Below, one piece after another: positions 44,474 through 52,756 of a stretch of DNA of 53,597 nucleotides (its first letter is position 1; every line of letters begins with the position of its first letter). Source of the DNA: Phenylobacterium sp. Lineage in GTDB: Bacteria > Pseudomonadota > Alphaproteobacteria > Caulobacterales > Caulobacteraceae. The stretch covers positions 1-53,597 of the forward strand of contig JAGNIV010000024.1 of the NCBI GenBank assembly GCA_018001015.1, in the 5' to 3' direction. The position numbers were made by a program, and so were the translations under genes. The notes beneath the pieces were generated by a model. That model ran no database searches, had not been told where the DNA came from, and saw only the letters and a list, made by a program, of their open reading frames with translations.

Positions 44474-44479
44474 CACAGC

Positions 44480-45427
44480 CTAGACCGTCGCGCGAATCGC
44501 TTCAACGCGTTCCCAAAGCAGCACTGTCGCATCGACGCCGGTGAACTTCTTCAAGGCGACCGCCCCCGTGGGTGACGTCACATTGATCTCGGTGAGGTAG
44601 TCGCCGATCACGTCGATGCCGACGAACATCAGGCCCCGGCGCTTCAGCTCCGGGCCGATGATACCGCAGAGCTCCTTGTCACGGGCCGTCAACTCCACAG
44701 CCTCGGCCCGGCCGCCGACGGCCAGGTTCGAGCGGATCTGGCCCGCGCTCGGCACCCGGTTGATGGCGCCGACCGGTTCGCCGTCCACCAGCAGGATGCG
44801 CTTGTCGCCCTTGACCACGGCCGGCACGAACTTCTGCGCGATCACCGGCTCGCGGCTGATCATCCGGTGCAGGTCCAGCATGGCGTCGAGATTGGGATCG
44901 TCGGCCAGGACCCGGGCCACGCCCGAGCCGCCGGCGCCGTTCAGGGGTTTCAGCACGATGTCGCCCTGCTGCGCCCGGAAGGCGTAGATCGCCTCGATGT
45001 CCGAGGTGATCAGGGTCGGGGGCTGCACGCCCGGGAAGGTGGTGACGAACAGCTTCTCGGGCGCATTGCGCACCTCGGTGGGGTTGTTCACCACCAGGGT
45101 CTTCGGATGGATCGCGTCCAGGAAGTGGGTCGAGGTGATGTAGGCCATGTCGAAGGGCGGGTCCTGGCGCAGCAGGACGACGTCGAACTCCGAGAGGTCG
45201 CGGGTCTCCCACGGGCCGAAGGTGGCGTGGTTTCCCTTCACCGGCTGGACGGTGACCGCGCGGCCCTTGGCGGTGAGCCTGCCGCTTTCCAGGGCCATGC
45301 GCTCCGGGGTGTAGACCCACAGACTGTGACCCCGTTCCTGGGCTGACTGCATCATCAGGAAGGTCGTATCGCCTTCGATATTGATCCCCTCCAGGGGGTC
45401 CATCTGGACGGCGACCTTCAGGGACAT
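44480..45427 (-). CDS. gshB: Glutathione synthetase
   Basis: ATP-dependent ligation of glycine to gamma-glutamylcysteine, the last step of glutathione synthesis. The 315-residue ATP-grasp protein has the N-terminal [49 protein letters not shown], the ATP-grasp lysine/glycine loop [16 protein letters not shown] and the metal-binding region [24 protein letters not shown] 45427 is chosen: AAGGAAG lies seven bases upstream, and longer frames re-read the sirB1 region. It suits the local glutathione theme, with two GST genes in the window. It is downstream of sirB1 by 65 bp. Confidence 0.96.
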   Translation of the reverse strand: MSLKVAVQMDPLEGINIEGDTTFLMMQSAQERGHSLWVYTPERMALESGRLTAKGRAVTVQPVKGNHATFGPWETRDLSEFDVVLLRQDPPFDMAYITSTHFLDAIHPKTLVVNNPTEVRNAPEKLFVTTFPGVQPPTLITSDIEAIYAFRAQQGDIVLKPLNGAGGSGVARVLADDPNLDAMLDLHRMISREPVIAQKFVPAVVKGDKRILLVDGEPVGAINRVPSAGQIRSNLAVGGRAEAVELTARDKELCGIIGPELKRRGLMFVGIDVIGDYLTEINVTSPTGAVALKKFTGVDATVLLWERVEAIRATV

Positions 45428-45492
45428 GGGCAGGCTTCCTTGCAAGCTACGGCGTTCAGATAGGTCGCGGCGGGCGCGAGCGCCAGCGCTGG

Positions 45493-46308
45493 TTAGTTGA
45501 GTTGCAGCCGCACGCGCTCGCGGTGAGCGCGGGCGGCCAGCGCCGCGCCGCCGTCCAGGGTCGAGGCCCGGGCCAGGGCCTCCAGCGCTCCGGCCAGGGC
45601 GCCCTGGCCTTCGCGGGCGGCGGCGACGTCCAGCCAGGGGCGGTGGTCGGTGGGATCCAGCAGGGCCCGGCGCAGGGCGGCGCGCTCGGCGCGGCCGAAG
45701 TCTCGGGCCGCCACGGCGCGGGCGAAGATGTTGTTCTGCAACCGTATCAGCACCGCGCGGTCGGGGGCCGGGGCCATCAGCTGGTCCAGACGGTCGGCGA
45801 CATTGGGGGTCAGGCCCGCGTGCAGCGCCCGCCGGGTCAACTCCGACGGCAGCACCACCCGGCCCTCGGCATAGGGGTCCAGGGCCAGGGGCCCTTCCCG
45901 GGTCTCGATGCGCAGCAGGAAGTGACCGGGGAAATCGACCCCCTGGACCGTCAGGCCGCACTTTCGCGAGGCATGCAGGTAATAGACCCCCAGCGCCACC
46001 GGCAGGCCCTTGCGGCGTTCGGCCACCGACACGATGTCGGCGTTGTCGGGATGCTCATAGGTGAACAGGTCGCCGCCCAATCTCAGGTCCCCCGCCATGG
46101 CCTCGGCCAGGGCCTCCTCGGGGCTCTCTGTGGCCAGGCGCTGGGTCAGGTGCGCGACGCCCGCATCTCCCAGGTCTCGGGCCGCCTGCGCGTCGCGGCT
46201 GGGATCCTCGTGCAGGGCGCAGGCGATGGCGGCTTCCAGCAGGGGGAAGTCGCCGTCCACGCACTGCCCCGCCCGGGTCAGATAGGTCTCAGCGTCCTCG
46301 CGATTCAT
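45493..46308 (-). CDS. SirB1-family transglutaminase-like protein
   Basis: A 271-residue protein with an N-terminal SirB1/transglutaminase-like fold: [17 protein letters not shown]-type leader (read as [17 protein letters not shown]), [47 protein letters not shown]. The His in PGHFLLR and the Asp in [10 protein letters not shown] align with the transglutaminase-like core; the usual nucleophilic Cys is not obvious at the GLPVALG position, as in many SirB1 proteins. A C-terminal TPR-like part follows ([31 protein letters not shown]). The function is unknown. It starts 7 bp after the yraN stop. Confidence 0.85.
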   Translation of the reverse strand: MNREDAETYLTRAGQCVDGDFPLLEAAIACALHEDPSRDAQAARDLGDAGVAHLTQRLATESPEEALAEAMAGDLRLGGDLFTYEHPDNADIVSVAERRKGLPVALGVYYLHASRKCGLTVQGVDFPGHFLLRIETREGPLALDPYAEGRVVLPSELTRRALHAGLTPNVADRLDQLMAPAPDRAVLIRLQNNIFARAVAARDFGRAERAALRRALLDPTDHRPWLDVAAAREGQGALAGALEALARASTLDGGAALAARAHRERVRLQLN

Positions 46309-46315
46309 CTAAGCC

Positions 46316-46690
46316 TCACGCGCCTCTCCAGGCGTCGGGACTATGTCTTGGAAGCTTGCCGGGCGCGAGGGCGATCAGGTCCAGGCGCACCGCAGCCTTG
46401 CGCAGCGACGGCCGGCGGGCCGCCAGCGTGGCCCCGGCCCGGCGCAGGCGGGCCCGTTGATCGGCGCTCACCGCCTCCATCGCCGCCAGCATCGTCGTCC
46501 GCGACTTGACCTCCACCACCGCCAGCACCCCACCCCGATGGGCCAGCAGATCGATCTCGGCCTGGGGGGTCTTCAGTCGGAAGCCGAGGATGCGGTAGCC
46601 CTTCAGCATCAGCCAGATCGCCGCCCAGACCTCGGCGCGGCGGCCAGAGAGCCGGGCGGCCGCGCCGCGGGCCTGGCGGATCGGGTTCAC
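46316..46690 (-). CDS. yraN: YraN family protein (UPF0102, endonuclease-like fold)
   Basis: A 124-residue protein of the UPF0102 family, which has a restriction-endonuclease-like fold. Conserved residues are visible in AEVWAAIWLMLKGYRILGFRLKTPQAEIDLLAHRGGVLAVVEVKSR: Glu, Asp and the E-x-K motif (EVK) of the PD-(D/E)xK superfamily. Later sequence (QRARLRRAGATLAA) also fits. The GTG start overlaps the rsmI stop (GTGA). The neighbour order rsmI-yraN-gshB is conserved in many proteobacteria, although the function of YraN remains unclear. Confidence 0.92.
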   Translation of the reverse strand: MNPIRQARGAAARLSGRRAEVWAAIWLMLKGYRILGFRLKTPQAEIDLLAHRGGVLAVVEVKSRTTMLAAMEAVSADQRARLRRAGATLAARRPSLRKAAVRLDLIALAPGKLPRHSPDAWRGA

Positions 46691-47559
46691 GGCTTGGCGT
46701 CCCTGAGGGCCATGGCGCGCTTGTAGAGTTCCCGGCGGGGCAGACCGAGCGCCTTGGCCACCTCGCTCGCGGCGTCGGCCGTGCCCAGGCGTTCCAGGGC
46801 CTGCTTCAGGGCTGTGTCCACATCGGCCTCGGTGGCGGCCTCCTCGCGGCCGGGGCCGACGACGACGACGAACTCTCCCTTGGGCGCGGCGAACCGCTTG
46901 TCGGCGGCCAGGACGTCCAGGGGCGCCCGGGTGACGGTCTCGTAGAGCTTGGTGAGCTCGCGGCAGACGGCGGCCTCGCGGGGGCCGAAGACGGCGGCCA
47001 TGTCGGCTAGGCTGGCGGCCACGCGGGAGCCGCCCTCGAAGAACACCAGGGTGGCGCGCAGCCCGGCCAGTTCCTGAAAGAAGGTCTGGCGCGCCGCGCT
47101 CTTGGGGGGCGGGAAGCCGGCGAACAGGAAGCGGTCGGTGGGAAGGCCCGCCACCGTCAGCCCCGCCAGCAGCGCCGAGGCGCCGGGTATGGGCCAGACC
47201 GGCAGGCCCTGCGCCATCGCCTCCCGCGCCAGGCGGTAGCCGGGGTCGGAGACCAGGGGTGTTCCGGCGTCGGAGACCAGGGCGACCCGGCCGCCGTCGC
47301 TCAGGATCTGCAGGGCCTTGGGCCCGGCGCGGTCGGCGGAGTGCTCGTCATAGCGCTCCAGCTTCTTCGACAGGCCATAGGCGGAGAGCAGCTTGCCCGC
47401 CACGCGGGTGTCCTCGGCCAGCACCAGATCGGCGGCGGCCAGCACGTCGAGGGCGCGCAGGGTGATGTCGCGCAGATTGCCGATCGGCGTCGCCACCAGA
47501 TAGAGGCCCGGCGCCAGGGGCGCTTGCGACAGTTCGGGGGGCGGCGGACGGGGGGACAT
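46687..47559 (-). CDS. rsmI: 16S rRNA (cytidine1402-2'-O)-methyltransferase
   Basis: SAM-dependent methylation of the 2'-O of C1402 in 16S rRNA. The tetrapyrrole-methylase fold is clear: LYLVATPIGNLRDITLRALDVLAAADLVLAEDTRVAGKLL, VALVSDAGTPLVSDPGYRL, VWPIPGASALLAGLTVAGLPTDRFLFAGFPP, VFFEGGSRVAASLAD. A C-terminal helical extension ends SEVAKALGLPRRELYKRAMAL. At ATG 47559 it has 290 residues; ATG 47589 would add ten residues and neither has a convincing ribosome-binding site. It is in the minus-strand run between hemW and yraN. Confidence 0.94.
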   Translation of the reverse strand: MSPRPPPPELSQAPLAPGLYLVATPIGNLRDITLRALDVLAAADLVLAEDTRVAGKLLSAYGLSKKLERYDEHSADRAGPKALQILSDGGRVALVSDAGTPLVSDPGYRLAREAMAQGLPVWPIPGASALLAGLTVAGLPTDRFLFAGFPPPKSAARQTFFQELAGLRATLVFFEGGSRVAASLADMAAVFGPREAAVCRELTKLYETVTRAPLDVLAADKRFAAPKGEFVVVVGPGREEAATEADVDTALKQALERLGTADAASEVAKALGLPRRELYKRAMALRDAKP

Positions 47560-47602
47560 GGGCGAGGAATCGCCGGTTCGGGCGCCCATGGCAAGCTTGG
47601 GC

Positions 47603-48748
47603 TCAGGCGAGCGCCAGCCGGCTGGTGACCCAGTTCAGCACCAGACGGCCCGCCGGGGTGGCGCGCAGGCGGTCGGGATCGGGGGCGATCAGGCCCGCCT
47701 CAATGAGGCTCAGCACCTCTGGATGGGTGGGCGCGAGGTCCAGCGCTGCGATCTCGCCGAAGGCGACGCCGTCCTCGATGCGCAGGCCGGCCAGCAGCCG
47801 CTCCTCGGCGGCCTGTCGGGCTGAGAGCGTCTCGCGAGTGGCCCAGCCGAGGCCGGTCTCGGCGACCCTGGCGATATAGTCGGCGGGCCTGGCGGCGGCG
47901 AAGGTGGCGGTGCGGGCGCCCTCCAGCGTCAATCGGCCGTGGGCGCCGGGGCCAACGCCCACATAGTCCCGGCCGCGCCAGTAGACGAGGTTGTGGCGGG
48001 ACCGGGCGGCCTGGCCCCTGGCGTGGTTGGAGACCTCATAGGCGGTGAAGCCGTGATCGGTCAGCACGGCTTGCGTCACGTCGAACAGTTCGGCGGCCAG
48101 GTCTTCAGCCACCGGGACCAGGGTTCCGCGCTTCACCGCCCGGTCGAAGGCGGTGCCGGCCTCGATGGTGAGCTGGTAGGGCGACAGGTGCTCAGCGCCC
48201 AGGGCGACAGCCTCGCGCAGTTCCGCGCGCCAAGCGTCGGCGGTCTGTCCGGGGCGGGCGTAGATCAGGTCCAGCGACAGGCGCGGGAACAGCTTGGCGC
48301 CCAGCGCGGCGGCGCGGCGGGCCTCATCGGCGCCGTGGTTGCGTCCCAGCAGGGTGAGGCTGGCGTCATCCAGGGCCTGGACCCCCAGGGAAAGGCGCTG
48401 CACCCCGGCGTCGGCGAAGCCTGAGAACCTGTCGGCCTCGGCGTCGGTGGGGTTGGCCTCCAGGGTGATCTCCAGGTCCGCCCCAGGCGTCCAGAGGCTC
48501 TGGCACAGGGTGATCATCTCGCCGGCCCAGTCGGGGTCCATCAGGGACGGCGTGCCGCCCCCCAGGAAGATGGAGGTCAGCTCGCGGGGGCCGGTCAGTT
48601 CGCGATGGCGGCGCAGGTCGGCGAGGATGGCGTCCTTCAGGGCAAGCTGCTCGCCGCCGCGTCCCCGGTCGCGCAGGACGTTGAAGTCGCAATAGGGGCA
48701 GATCCGCGCGCAGTAGGGCCAGTGGATATAGACCCCCAGCATCGTCAA
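47603..48748 (-). CDS. hemW: HemW-type radical SAM protein (heme chaperone)
   Basis: A 381-residue radical SAM protein. The cluster motif is [12 protein letters not shown] (CxxxCxxC) within [16 protein letters not shown] near the N-terminus, followed by [40 protein letters not shown] and [11 protein letters not shown]. The C-terminal HemN-like domain has [10 protein letters not shown]-type sequence (YEVSNHARG), [10 protein letters not shown] and [13 protein letters not shown]. HemW-type proteins bind heme rather than oxidise coproporphyrinogen; they lack the HemN N-terminal Cys, as here. The start overlaps the rdgB stop by four bases. The rph-rdgB-hemW order is usual in alphaproteobacteria but is interrupted in this genome. 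Confidence 0.93.
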   Translation of the reverse strand: MTMLGVYIHWPYCARICPYCDFNVLRDRGRGGEQLALKDAILADLRRHRELTGPRELTSIFLGGGTPSLMDPDWAGEMITLCQSLWTPGADLEITLEANPTDAEADRFSGFADAGVQRLSLGVQALDDASLTLLGRNHGADEARRAAALGAKLFPRLSLDLIYARPGQTADAWRAELREAVALGAEHLSPYQLTIEAGTAFDRAVKRGTLVPVAEDLAAELFDVTQAVLTDHGFTAYEVSNHARGQAARSRHNLVYWRGRDYVGVGPGAHGRLTLEGARTATFAAARPADYIARVAETGLGWATRETLSARQAAEERLLAGLRIEDGVAFGEIAALDLAPTHPEVLSLIEAGLIAPDPDRLRATPAGRLVLNWVTSRLALA

Positions 48749-49344
48749 AGGATGGCGGCCTTGAGCTTGGCGAAGGCCAGGGCCCGGTGGCTCATGGCGT
48801 CCTTGGCGGCGGGGTCCATCTCCCCGAAGGTCAGGTCGTGGCCGAGCGGCGTGAAGATCGGGTCGTAGCCGAAACCTCGGGTTCCGCGCCCGGAGAAGGT
48901 CAGGGTTCCGTCCAGGCGGCCCTCCACCACCACGGCGGGACCGTCCGGCCAGGCGACGGCGAGCGCACAGGTGAACCAGCAGGAAGGGTCCTCCGAGCCG
49001 CTCTCTTCCACCCGTTCCTGGACCTTGCCCATGGCCTCGGTGAAGTCCTTCCCCGGCCCGGCCCAGCGGGCCGAGAAGATCCCCGGCGCGCCGTCCAGGG
49101 CGGCCACCGACAGTCCGGAGTCGTCGGCAAGCGCGATCAGGCCGCTGGCGTCGGCGGCGGCGCGGGCCTTGAGCAGGGCGTTGCCGACGAAGGTGGTCTC
49201 GGTTTCGTCGGGCTCGGGCAGGCCAAGCTCACCGGCGGTCACCAGGGAAAAGCGGTTCTCCAGGATGGCGGCGATCTCGACGGCCTTGCCAGGATTGTGG
49301 GTCGCCACCACCAGCCGCGCGCCGGGTTCGAGCTTGAGGGCCAT
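48745..49344 (-). CDS. rdgB: XTP/dITP diphosphatase (Ham1/RdgB)
   Basis: Hydrolyses non-canonical purine nucleoside triphosphates (dITP, XTP) to monophosphates. The 199-residue product has the substrate loop [43 protein letters not shown] (metal/base-binding) and [37 protein letters not shown] 49344 is chosen: GGAGG lies eight bases upstream and the fold then begins at once, whereas the open extension upstream is in an AT-rich control region. It is the first gene of the rdgB-hemW-rsmI run and is divergent from the small-protein module. Confidence 0.95.
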   Translation of the reverse strand: MALKLEPGARLVVATHNPGKAVEIAAILENRFSLVTAGELGLPEPDETETTFVGNALLKARAAADASGLIALADDSGLSVAALDGAPGIFSARWAGPGKDFTEAMGKVQERVEESGSEDPSCWFTCALAVAWPDGPAVVVEGRLDGTLTFSGRGTRGFGYDPIFTPLGHDLTFGEMDPAAKDAMSHRALAFAKLKAAIL

Positions 49345-49451
49345 GGGAAAACCTCCGGTTCGGCTGCGAGGGCGGACCATAGTCGCCGCGCGCGCGCCCT
49401 TCAATTGCAAGGGATTGCGCCGCCCCAAGCGTAACATTACCAATGTTTCAT

Positions 49452-49500
49452 ATCGTTTTTCGATAATTACCTTGATCGAAAAGCGATGCGTCCGTATTGA
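49452..49500 (+). promoter_or_regulatory. Promoter with paired ATCG-N5-CGAT operators
   Basis: Two copies of ATCG-N5-CGAT (49452-49464 and 49475-49487) lie 23 bp apart and are inverted copies of each other with one mismatch. A -35 TTGATC (49472-49477) and -10 TATTGA (49495-49500), spaced 17 bp, overlap the second copy. This fits autoregulation by the YozG-like HTH protein encoded at 50276. The AT-rich composition contrasts with the flanks. Confidence 0.55.
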
Positions 49501-49553
49501 CTAACGACATGGACGGCGACCCGCCGTCACAACCCAAAACCTGGAGCTGCCCT

Positions 49554-49661
49554 ATGTTCTCGCCCGTCATGTCCTGGATGGACCGCGCCCTGATGCAAGT
49601 CGTGATCGTTCTCGCCGCCCTCCCCGTGGCGGCCTTGGTGGCCGGCTCGTTGGTCAGCTAG
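49554..49661 (+). CDS. 35-residue single-helix membrane peptide
   Basis: A short ORF starting at ATG 49554 with GGAG nine bases upstream. It encodes 35 residues: a short amphipathic head (MFSPVMSWMDRALM) and one continuous hydrophobic helix (QVVIVLAALPVAALVAG) with a small tail. Codons are GC-rich at third positions. It lies about 50 bp downstream of the predicted promoter and 81 bp before the DUF2975 gene, so it would be the first gene of that operon. I do not recognise the sequence. Expression is inferred from promoter, ribosome-binding site and composition. Confidence 0.55.
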   Translation: MFSPVMSWMDRALMQVVIVLAALPVAALVAGSLVS

Positions 49662-49742
49662 ACTGACGTGGTCAAGTCAGACGCTTCCCGCCGCCAGCCG
49701 CCGCGTTGGCGGCGGAGCCACGCGAACGGGGAGATGCAGTTG

Positions 49743-50273
49743 ATGCGCGCCTTGGGGCCCGGCTCGGTTTCGAGCTTCCTGAAGATCATCCTCGACGTGG
49801 TCTATGTGGCCCTGTGGATCGGCATCGGCGTCGTCGGCGTCCTGATGCTGGCCGCCCTGCTCCTGAGCTTCAACCCCGACCTGATCGGCAGTCTGTCGCT
49901 GAGCGCCGAGGGCGCCAGTGTGGTCAGCCGCGGTCCGGTCCTGGCCGGCGGTCTGCTGGCCGCGGCCCTCTACATGGCCGGCCTGCTGGTGATCGTGGCG
50001 CGGCTGCGCCAGATCTTCGCCACCCTGACGGCCGGCGACCCCTTCCACCCCGACAATGTGCTCCGCCTGCGGGTGATCGGCCTGGCGCTCGGCAGTTTGG
50101 AGCTGGTGCGCTACGCCGTCCGCTTCGCCGGCGACTGGCTGGACCTCGCCCAGACCAAGAGCAGCCAGGGTTTCAGCCTGACCGCCTGGTTCTCGGTCCT
50201 GGTGGTCTTTGTCCTCGCTGAGGTGTTCCGCGAAGGCGCGCGCCTGCGCCGCGAAGCGGAGCTGACGATCTGA
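49743..50273 (+). CDS. DUF2975 membrane protein
   Basis: A protein of about 176 residues with four hydrophobic segments: FLKIILDVVYVALWIGIGVVGVLMLAALLLS, GPVLAGGLLAAALYMAGLLVIVA, LRVIGLALGSLELVRYAVRF and FSLTAWFSVLVVFVLAEVF. RLRQIFATLTAGDPFHPDNVLRLRVIG is the DUF2975 signature (the conserved 'G-x-PF-x-x-x-N' loop). ATG 49743 has GGGGAG nine bases upstream; ATG 49734 and GTG 49668 are longer options. The HTH gene starts 2 bp after its stop. DUF2975 plus YozG-type HTH pairs are widespread and uncharacterised; the HTH presumably controls its own operon. Confidence 0.85.
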   Translation: MRALGPGSVSSFLKIILDVVYVALWIGIGVVGVLMLAALLLSFNPDLIGSLSLSAEGASVVSRGPVLAGGLLAAALYMAGLLVIVARLRQIFATLTAGDPFHPDNVLRLRVIGLALGSLELVRYAVRFAGDWLDLAQTKSSQGFSLTAWFSVLVVFVLAEVFREGARLRREAELTI

Positions 50274-50275
50274 TC

Positions 50276-50521
50276 ATGCCCATTCGTGTCCTGCTCGACC
50301 GCGTGCTGCTGGAACGCCGCATGTCGCTCACCGAACTCGCCGACCGCGTCGGCGTCACCATCGCCAACCTGTCGATCCTCAAGACCGGCAAGGCCCGCGC
50401 CGTGCGCTTCTCCACCCTGGCGGCCCTGTGCCGCGAGCTGGACTGTCAGCCCGGAGACCTGCTGCACTATGAGCCCGGCCCCTCCGACGACCTGCCGGAC
50501 GATGACGACGGGTCAGGGTAA
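50276..50521 (+). CDS. YozG-like Cro/C1-type HTH regulator
   Basis: An 81-residue XRE-family protein that is nearly all HTH: IRVLLDRVLLERRMSLTELADRVGVTIANLSILKTGKARAVRFSTLAALCRELDCQPGDLLHYEP, plus an acidic tail (DDLPDDDDGSG). NLSILKTGKARAVRFSTL is the recognition helix and the feature that marks the YozG subgroup. It is the partner of the DUF2975 gene directly upstream and probably binds the paired palindromes at 49452-49487. It has no effector domain, so sensing may depend on the membrane partner (inference). Confidence 0.88.
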   Translation: MPIRVLLDRVLLERRMSLTELADRVGVTIANLSILKTGKARAVRFSTLAALCRELDCQPGDLLHYEPGPSDDLPDDDDGSG

Positions 50522-50598
50522 CGGCGGCGTGATGTCGCAACGCAGCGAACATTTGTACATTCAGGCACAAAAAGTGACGACTTAGCGCTGCTTAGATA

Positions 50599-50655
50599 TT
50601 GCCACGTAAGGAATTCGCTCCTATATGCGCTGCAACATTCTGCTGCATCGCACAA
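50599..50655 (+). promoter_or_regulatory. Strong promoter overlapping PhaR-like boxes
   Basis: A -35 TTGCCA (50599-50604) and -10 TATATG (50622-50627) are spaced 17 bp. Overlapping the -10 and the start region are TGCGCTGCAACA (50626-50637) and TGCATCGCACAA (50644-50655). The second matches the PhaR consensus TGCRNYGCASMA reported for Bradyrhizobium (recalled) at all positions; the first differs at one. The geometry is that of a repressor blocking RNA polymerase. Confidence 0.55.
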
Positions 50656-50666
50656 AGGAGCTACCC

Positions 50667-50774
50667 ATGGCTCGCGCCATTGAAAGCCTGATCGACCGCC
50701 TGATGGCCCCCTTCGCCGAAGAGCTGGCCCGCCTGCCCGCCTCGGCCTTCCGTCAGCTGCTGAACGGTCTCTAA
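50667..50774 (+). CDS. 35-residue amphipathic small protein with PhaR-like control
   Basis: ATG 50667 follows AAAGGAG at ideal spacing, and a strong promoter and terminator bracket the gene, so it is very likely expressed. The product is 35 residues (MARAIESLIDRLMAPFAEEL, then ARLPASAFRQLLNGL), two amphipathic helices joined by a Pro, with no membrane span. Hydrophobic residues recur every three to four positions. Together with the PhaR-like boxes this suggests a surface-binding peptide, perhaps on polyhydroxyalkanoate granules or membranes. I know no homologue. It is encoded between the YozG-like gene and rph. Confidence 0.7.
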   Translation: MARAIESLIDRLMAPFAEELARLPASAFRQLLNGL

Positions 50775-50826
50775 GAGAGTCAGTACCCCACGGCCTACCC
50801 CCCCGGGTTCCGTGGTTTAGCGTTCG

Positions 50827-50859
50827 AAACGGGCGGTCCCTCGCGGGGCCGCCCGTTTT
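50827..50859 (+). terminator. Intrinsic terminator after the small protein gene
   Basis: AAACGGGCGG-TCCC (50827-50840) pairs with GGGG-CCGCCCGTTT (50845-50858) across a TCGC loop and is followed by T. The A-rich and T-rich edges make it usable from both sides, so it can also end rph transcripts. A weaker stem (CCACGG/CCGTGG, 50788-50815) lies just upstream. Confidence 0.88.
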
Positions 50860-50867
50860 GCTGTGCG

Positions 50868-51584
50868 CTACTTGCCGCTGGCGGCGATCTGCATCTCGCA
50901 GAGTTCGCCGATGCCCTTGCGGGCCAGGCTGAACAGGGCCTCGAACTCGCCCTGGCTGAAGCCGCGCTTCTCGCCGGTGGCCTGGATCTCGACGATGTCC
51001 CCCGAGCCGGTCAGCACGAAGTTGGCGTCGGCCTCGGCGTTGGAGTCCTCTTCGTACTCCAGGTCCAGCACCGGCGTGCCGTTATAGATGCCGCAGGAGA
51101 TGGCCGCGACCTGGTCGGTGATCGGGTCGGTGGTCACCAGGCCCTCCTCCATCAGGTAGTTCACCGCCAGCCGCAGGGCGACCCAGGCGCCGGTGATGGA
51201 GGCGGTCCGCGTGCCGCCGTCGGCCTGGATGACGTCACAGTCGATGGAGATCTGGCGCTCGCCCAGGGCGGCGGGATTGATCACTGCCCGCAGCGAGCGG
51301 CCGATCAGGCGCTGGATTTCCTGGGTGCGGCCCGACTGCTTGCCCTCCGAGGCCTCCCGGCGGCCGCGGGTGTGGGTGGCGCGCGGCAGCATGCCGTACT
51401 CGGCGGTGACCCAGCCCTGGCCCCGGCCGCGCATGAAGCCCGGCACCCGGTCCTCGACGCTGGCGGTGCACAGCACCTTGGTGTGGCCAAAGGTGATGAG
51501 GCAGGAGCCCTCGGCATAGCGGTTGACCCCGGTTTCAAAGGTCACGGCGCGAAGCAGTTCGGGGGTACGGTCGGAAGGGCGCAT
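50868..51584 (-). CDS. rph: Ribonuclease PH
   Basis: Phosphorolytic 3'-5' exoribonuclease trimming tRNA precursors and structured RNA. The 238-residue product has the RNase PH signatures [97 protein letters not shown] and the C-terminal [17 protein letters not shown]. Phosphate-binding Arg/Thr positions are conserved. It is divergent from hrcA (93 bp between starts). In most alphaproteobacteria rdgB follows directly; here the small-protein module and a terminator lie between. Confidence 0.97.
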   Translation of the reverse strand: MRPSDRTPELLRAVTFETGVNRYAEGSCLITFGHTKVLCTASVEDRVPGFMRGRGQGWVTAEYGMLPRATHTRGRREASEGKQSGRTQEIQRLIGRSLRAVINPAALGERQISIDCDVIQADGGTRTASITGAWVALRLAVNYLMEEGLVTTDPITDQVAAISCGIYNGTPVLDLEYEEDSNAEADANFVLTGSGDIVEIQATGEKRGFSQGEFEALFSLARKGIGELCEMQIAASGK

Positions 51585-51612
51585 GGAAAGGCTCGGATAT
51601 GAGCGCGACGTC

Positions 51613-51640
51613 TTGCGCCGCAGAGGGTCGCGCTTATCCT
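51613..51640 (+). promoter_or_regulatory. Predicted hrcA-grpE promoter
   Basis: A -35 TTGCGC (51613-51618) and -10 TATCCT (51635-51640) are spaced 16 bp, predicting a start near 51647. No CIRCE inverted repeat was seen here. A 6-residue leader ORF (ATG 51661, MVLTRS) ends in a TGA that overlaps the hrcA TTG start. Confidence 0.4.
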
Positions 51641-51677
51641 AGAATACAGAGGTTCCGTCCATGGTTCTGACCCGCTC

Positions 51678-52754
51678 TTGAACAATCCCCTGCTCACCGG
51701 CGGCCCGTCTCTGGCCGCGCTGGACGAACGCGCCCGCGACATCTTCCGCCGCGTGGTGGAAAGCTATCTGGAGACCGGCGACCCGGTGGGGTCCCGAACC
51801 CTGTCGAAGGGCGGGGTCCACCTCTCGCCCGCCTCGATCCGCAACACCATGCAGGACCTGACCCAGCTGGGGCTGCTGGGTGCGCCCCATGTCAGCGCCG
51901 GGCGGCTGCCGACCCATGCCGGCCTGCGGCTGTTCGTCGATGGCCTGATGGAGGTCGGCGACGTGGGCGAGGAGGAGCGCCGGGCCATCGAGCATCGCCT
52001 CACCGGCCGGGGCCAGACCTTCGACGACGCCCTCAACGAGGCCAGCGCCATTCTCTCCGGCCTGGCCGGCGGGGCCGGCGTGGTGGTCACCCCGGTGCGC
52101 GACGCCGGCGTCAAGCATGTGGAGTTCGTCTCGCTCTCGGCCGACCAGGCGCTGGCGGTGATGGTCTTCGACGACGGGGCGGTGGAGAACCGCCTCATGG
52201 CCCTGACCGCCGGGGTGACGCCCAGCGCCCTGCAGGAGGCGTCCAACTTCCTCAACACCCGGCTGCGCGGCAAGACCCTGGCCGAGGCCGGCCGCGAGAT
52301 GCGCACCGAACTGGACGCCGCCCGCCGTCAGCTCAATGAGACCGCCGCCCGGCTGGTGGAGGACGGCCTGGCCGCCTGGGGCGGGGGCGAGGCGGCCGAG
52401 CGGGCGCTGATCGTGCGAGGCCGCGGCAATCTCCTGGCCGATCCCGAGACCCTGGACGACCTCGAGCGCGTTAGGATGCTGTTCGATGATCTGGAACAAA
52501 AGGAACAGCTCATCGGCCTGCTAGACGGGGTCAACGAGGCTCAAGGCGTGCGCATCTTTATCGGCGCCGAAACGCGGCTGTTTTCGCTTTCGGGTTCCGC
52601 CGTGATCGCCGCGCCCTATATGACGGGCCGACAGAAGGTGCTGGGCGCGATCGGCGTGATCGGTCCCGCCCGGCTAAACTATGCCCGGGTCATCCCGCTG
52701 GTGGACTATACCGCCCGCGTGCTGTCCCAGGTCCGAGAACGCGTGAAGGATTGA
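51678..52754 (+). CDS. hrcA: Heat-inducible transcription repressor HrcA
   Basis: Represses class I heat-shock genes (groESL) through CIRCE elements, with folding aided by GroEL. The 358-residue product has the N-terminal winged helix [76 protein letters not shown], the family hallmark, and a GAF-like C-terminal domain ending [22 protein letters not shown]. The start is TTG 51678 without a good ribosome-binding site; the overlap with a tiny leader ORF could couple initiation. It is followed by grpE 2 bp after its stop. Confidence 0.95.
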   Translation: MNNPLLTGGPSLAALDERARDIFRRVVESYLETGDPVGSRTLSKGGVHLSPASIRNTMQDLTQLGLLGAPHVSAGRLPTHAGLRLFVDGLMEVGDVGEEERRAIEHRLTGRGQTFDDALNEASAILSGLAGGAGVVVTPVRDAGVKHVEFVSLSADQALAVMVFDDGAVENRLMALTAGVTPSALQEASNFLNTRLRGKTLAEAGREMRTELDAARRQLNETAARLVEDGLAAWGGGEAAERALIVRGRGNLLADPETLDDLERVRMLFDDLEQKEQLIGLLDGVNEAQGVRIFIGAETRLFSLSGSAVIAAPYMTGRQKVLGAIGVIGPARLNYARVIPLVDYTARVLSQVRERVKD

Positions 52755-52756
52755 AC

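Noticed and set aside
51585-51677. A CIRCE element in front of hrcA
   Set aside because: The 9-bp inverted repeat TTAGCACTC-N9-GAGTGCTAA is not present in this gap.
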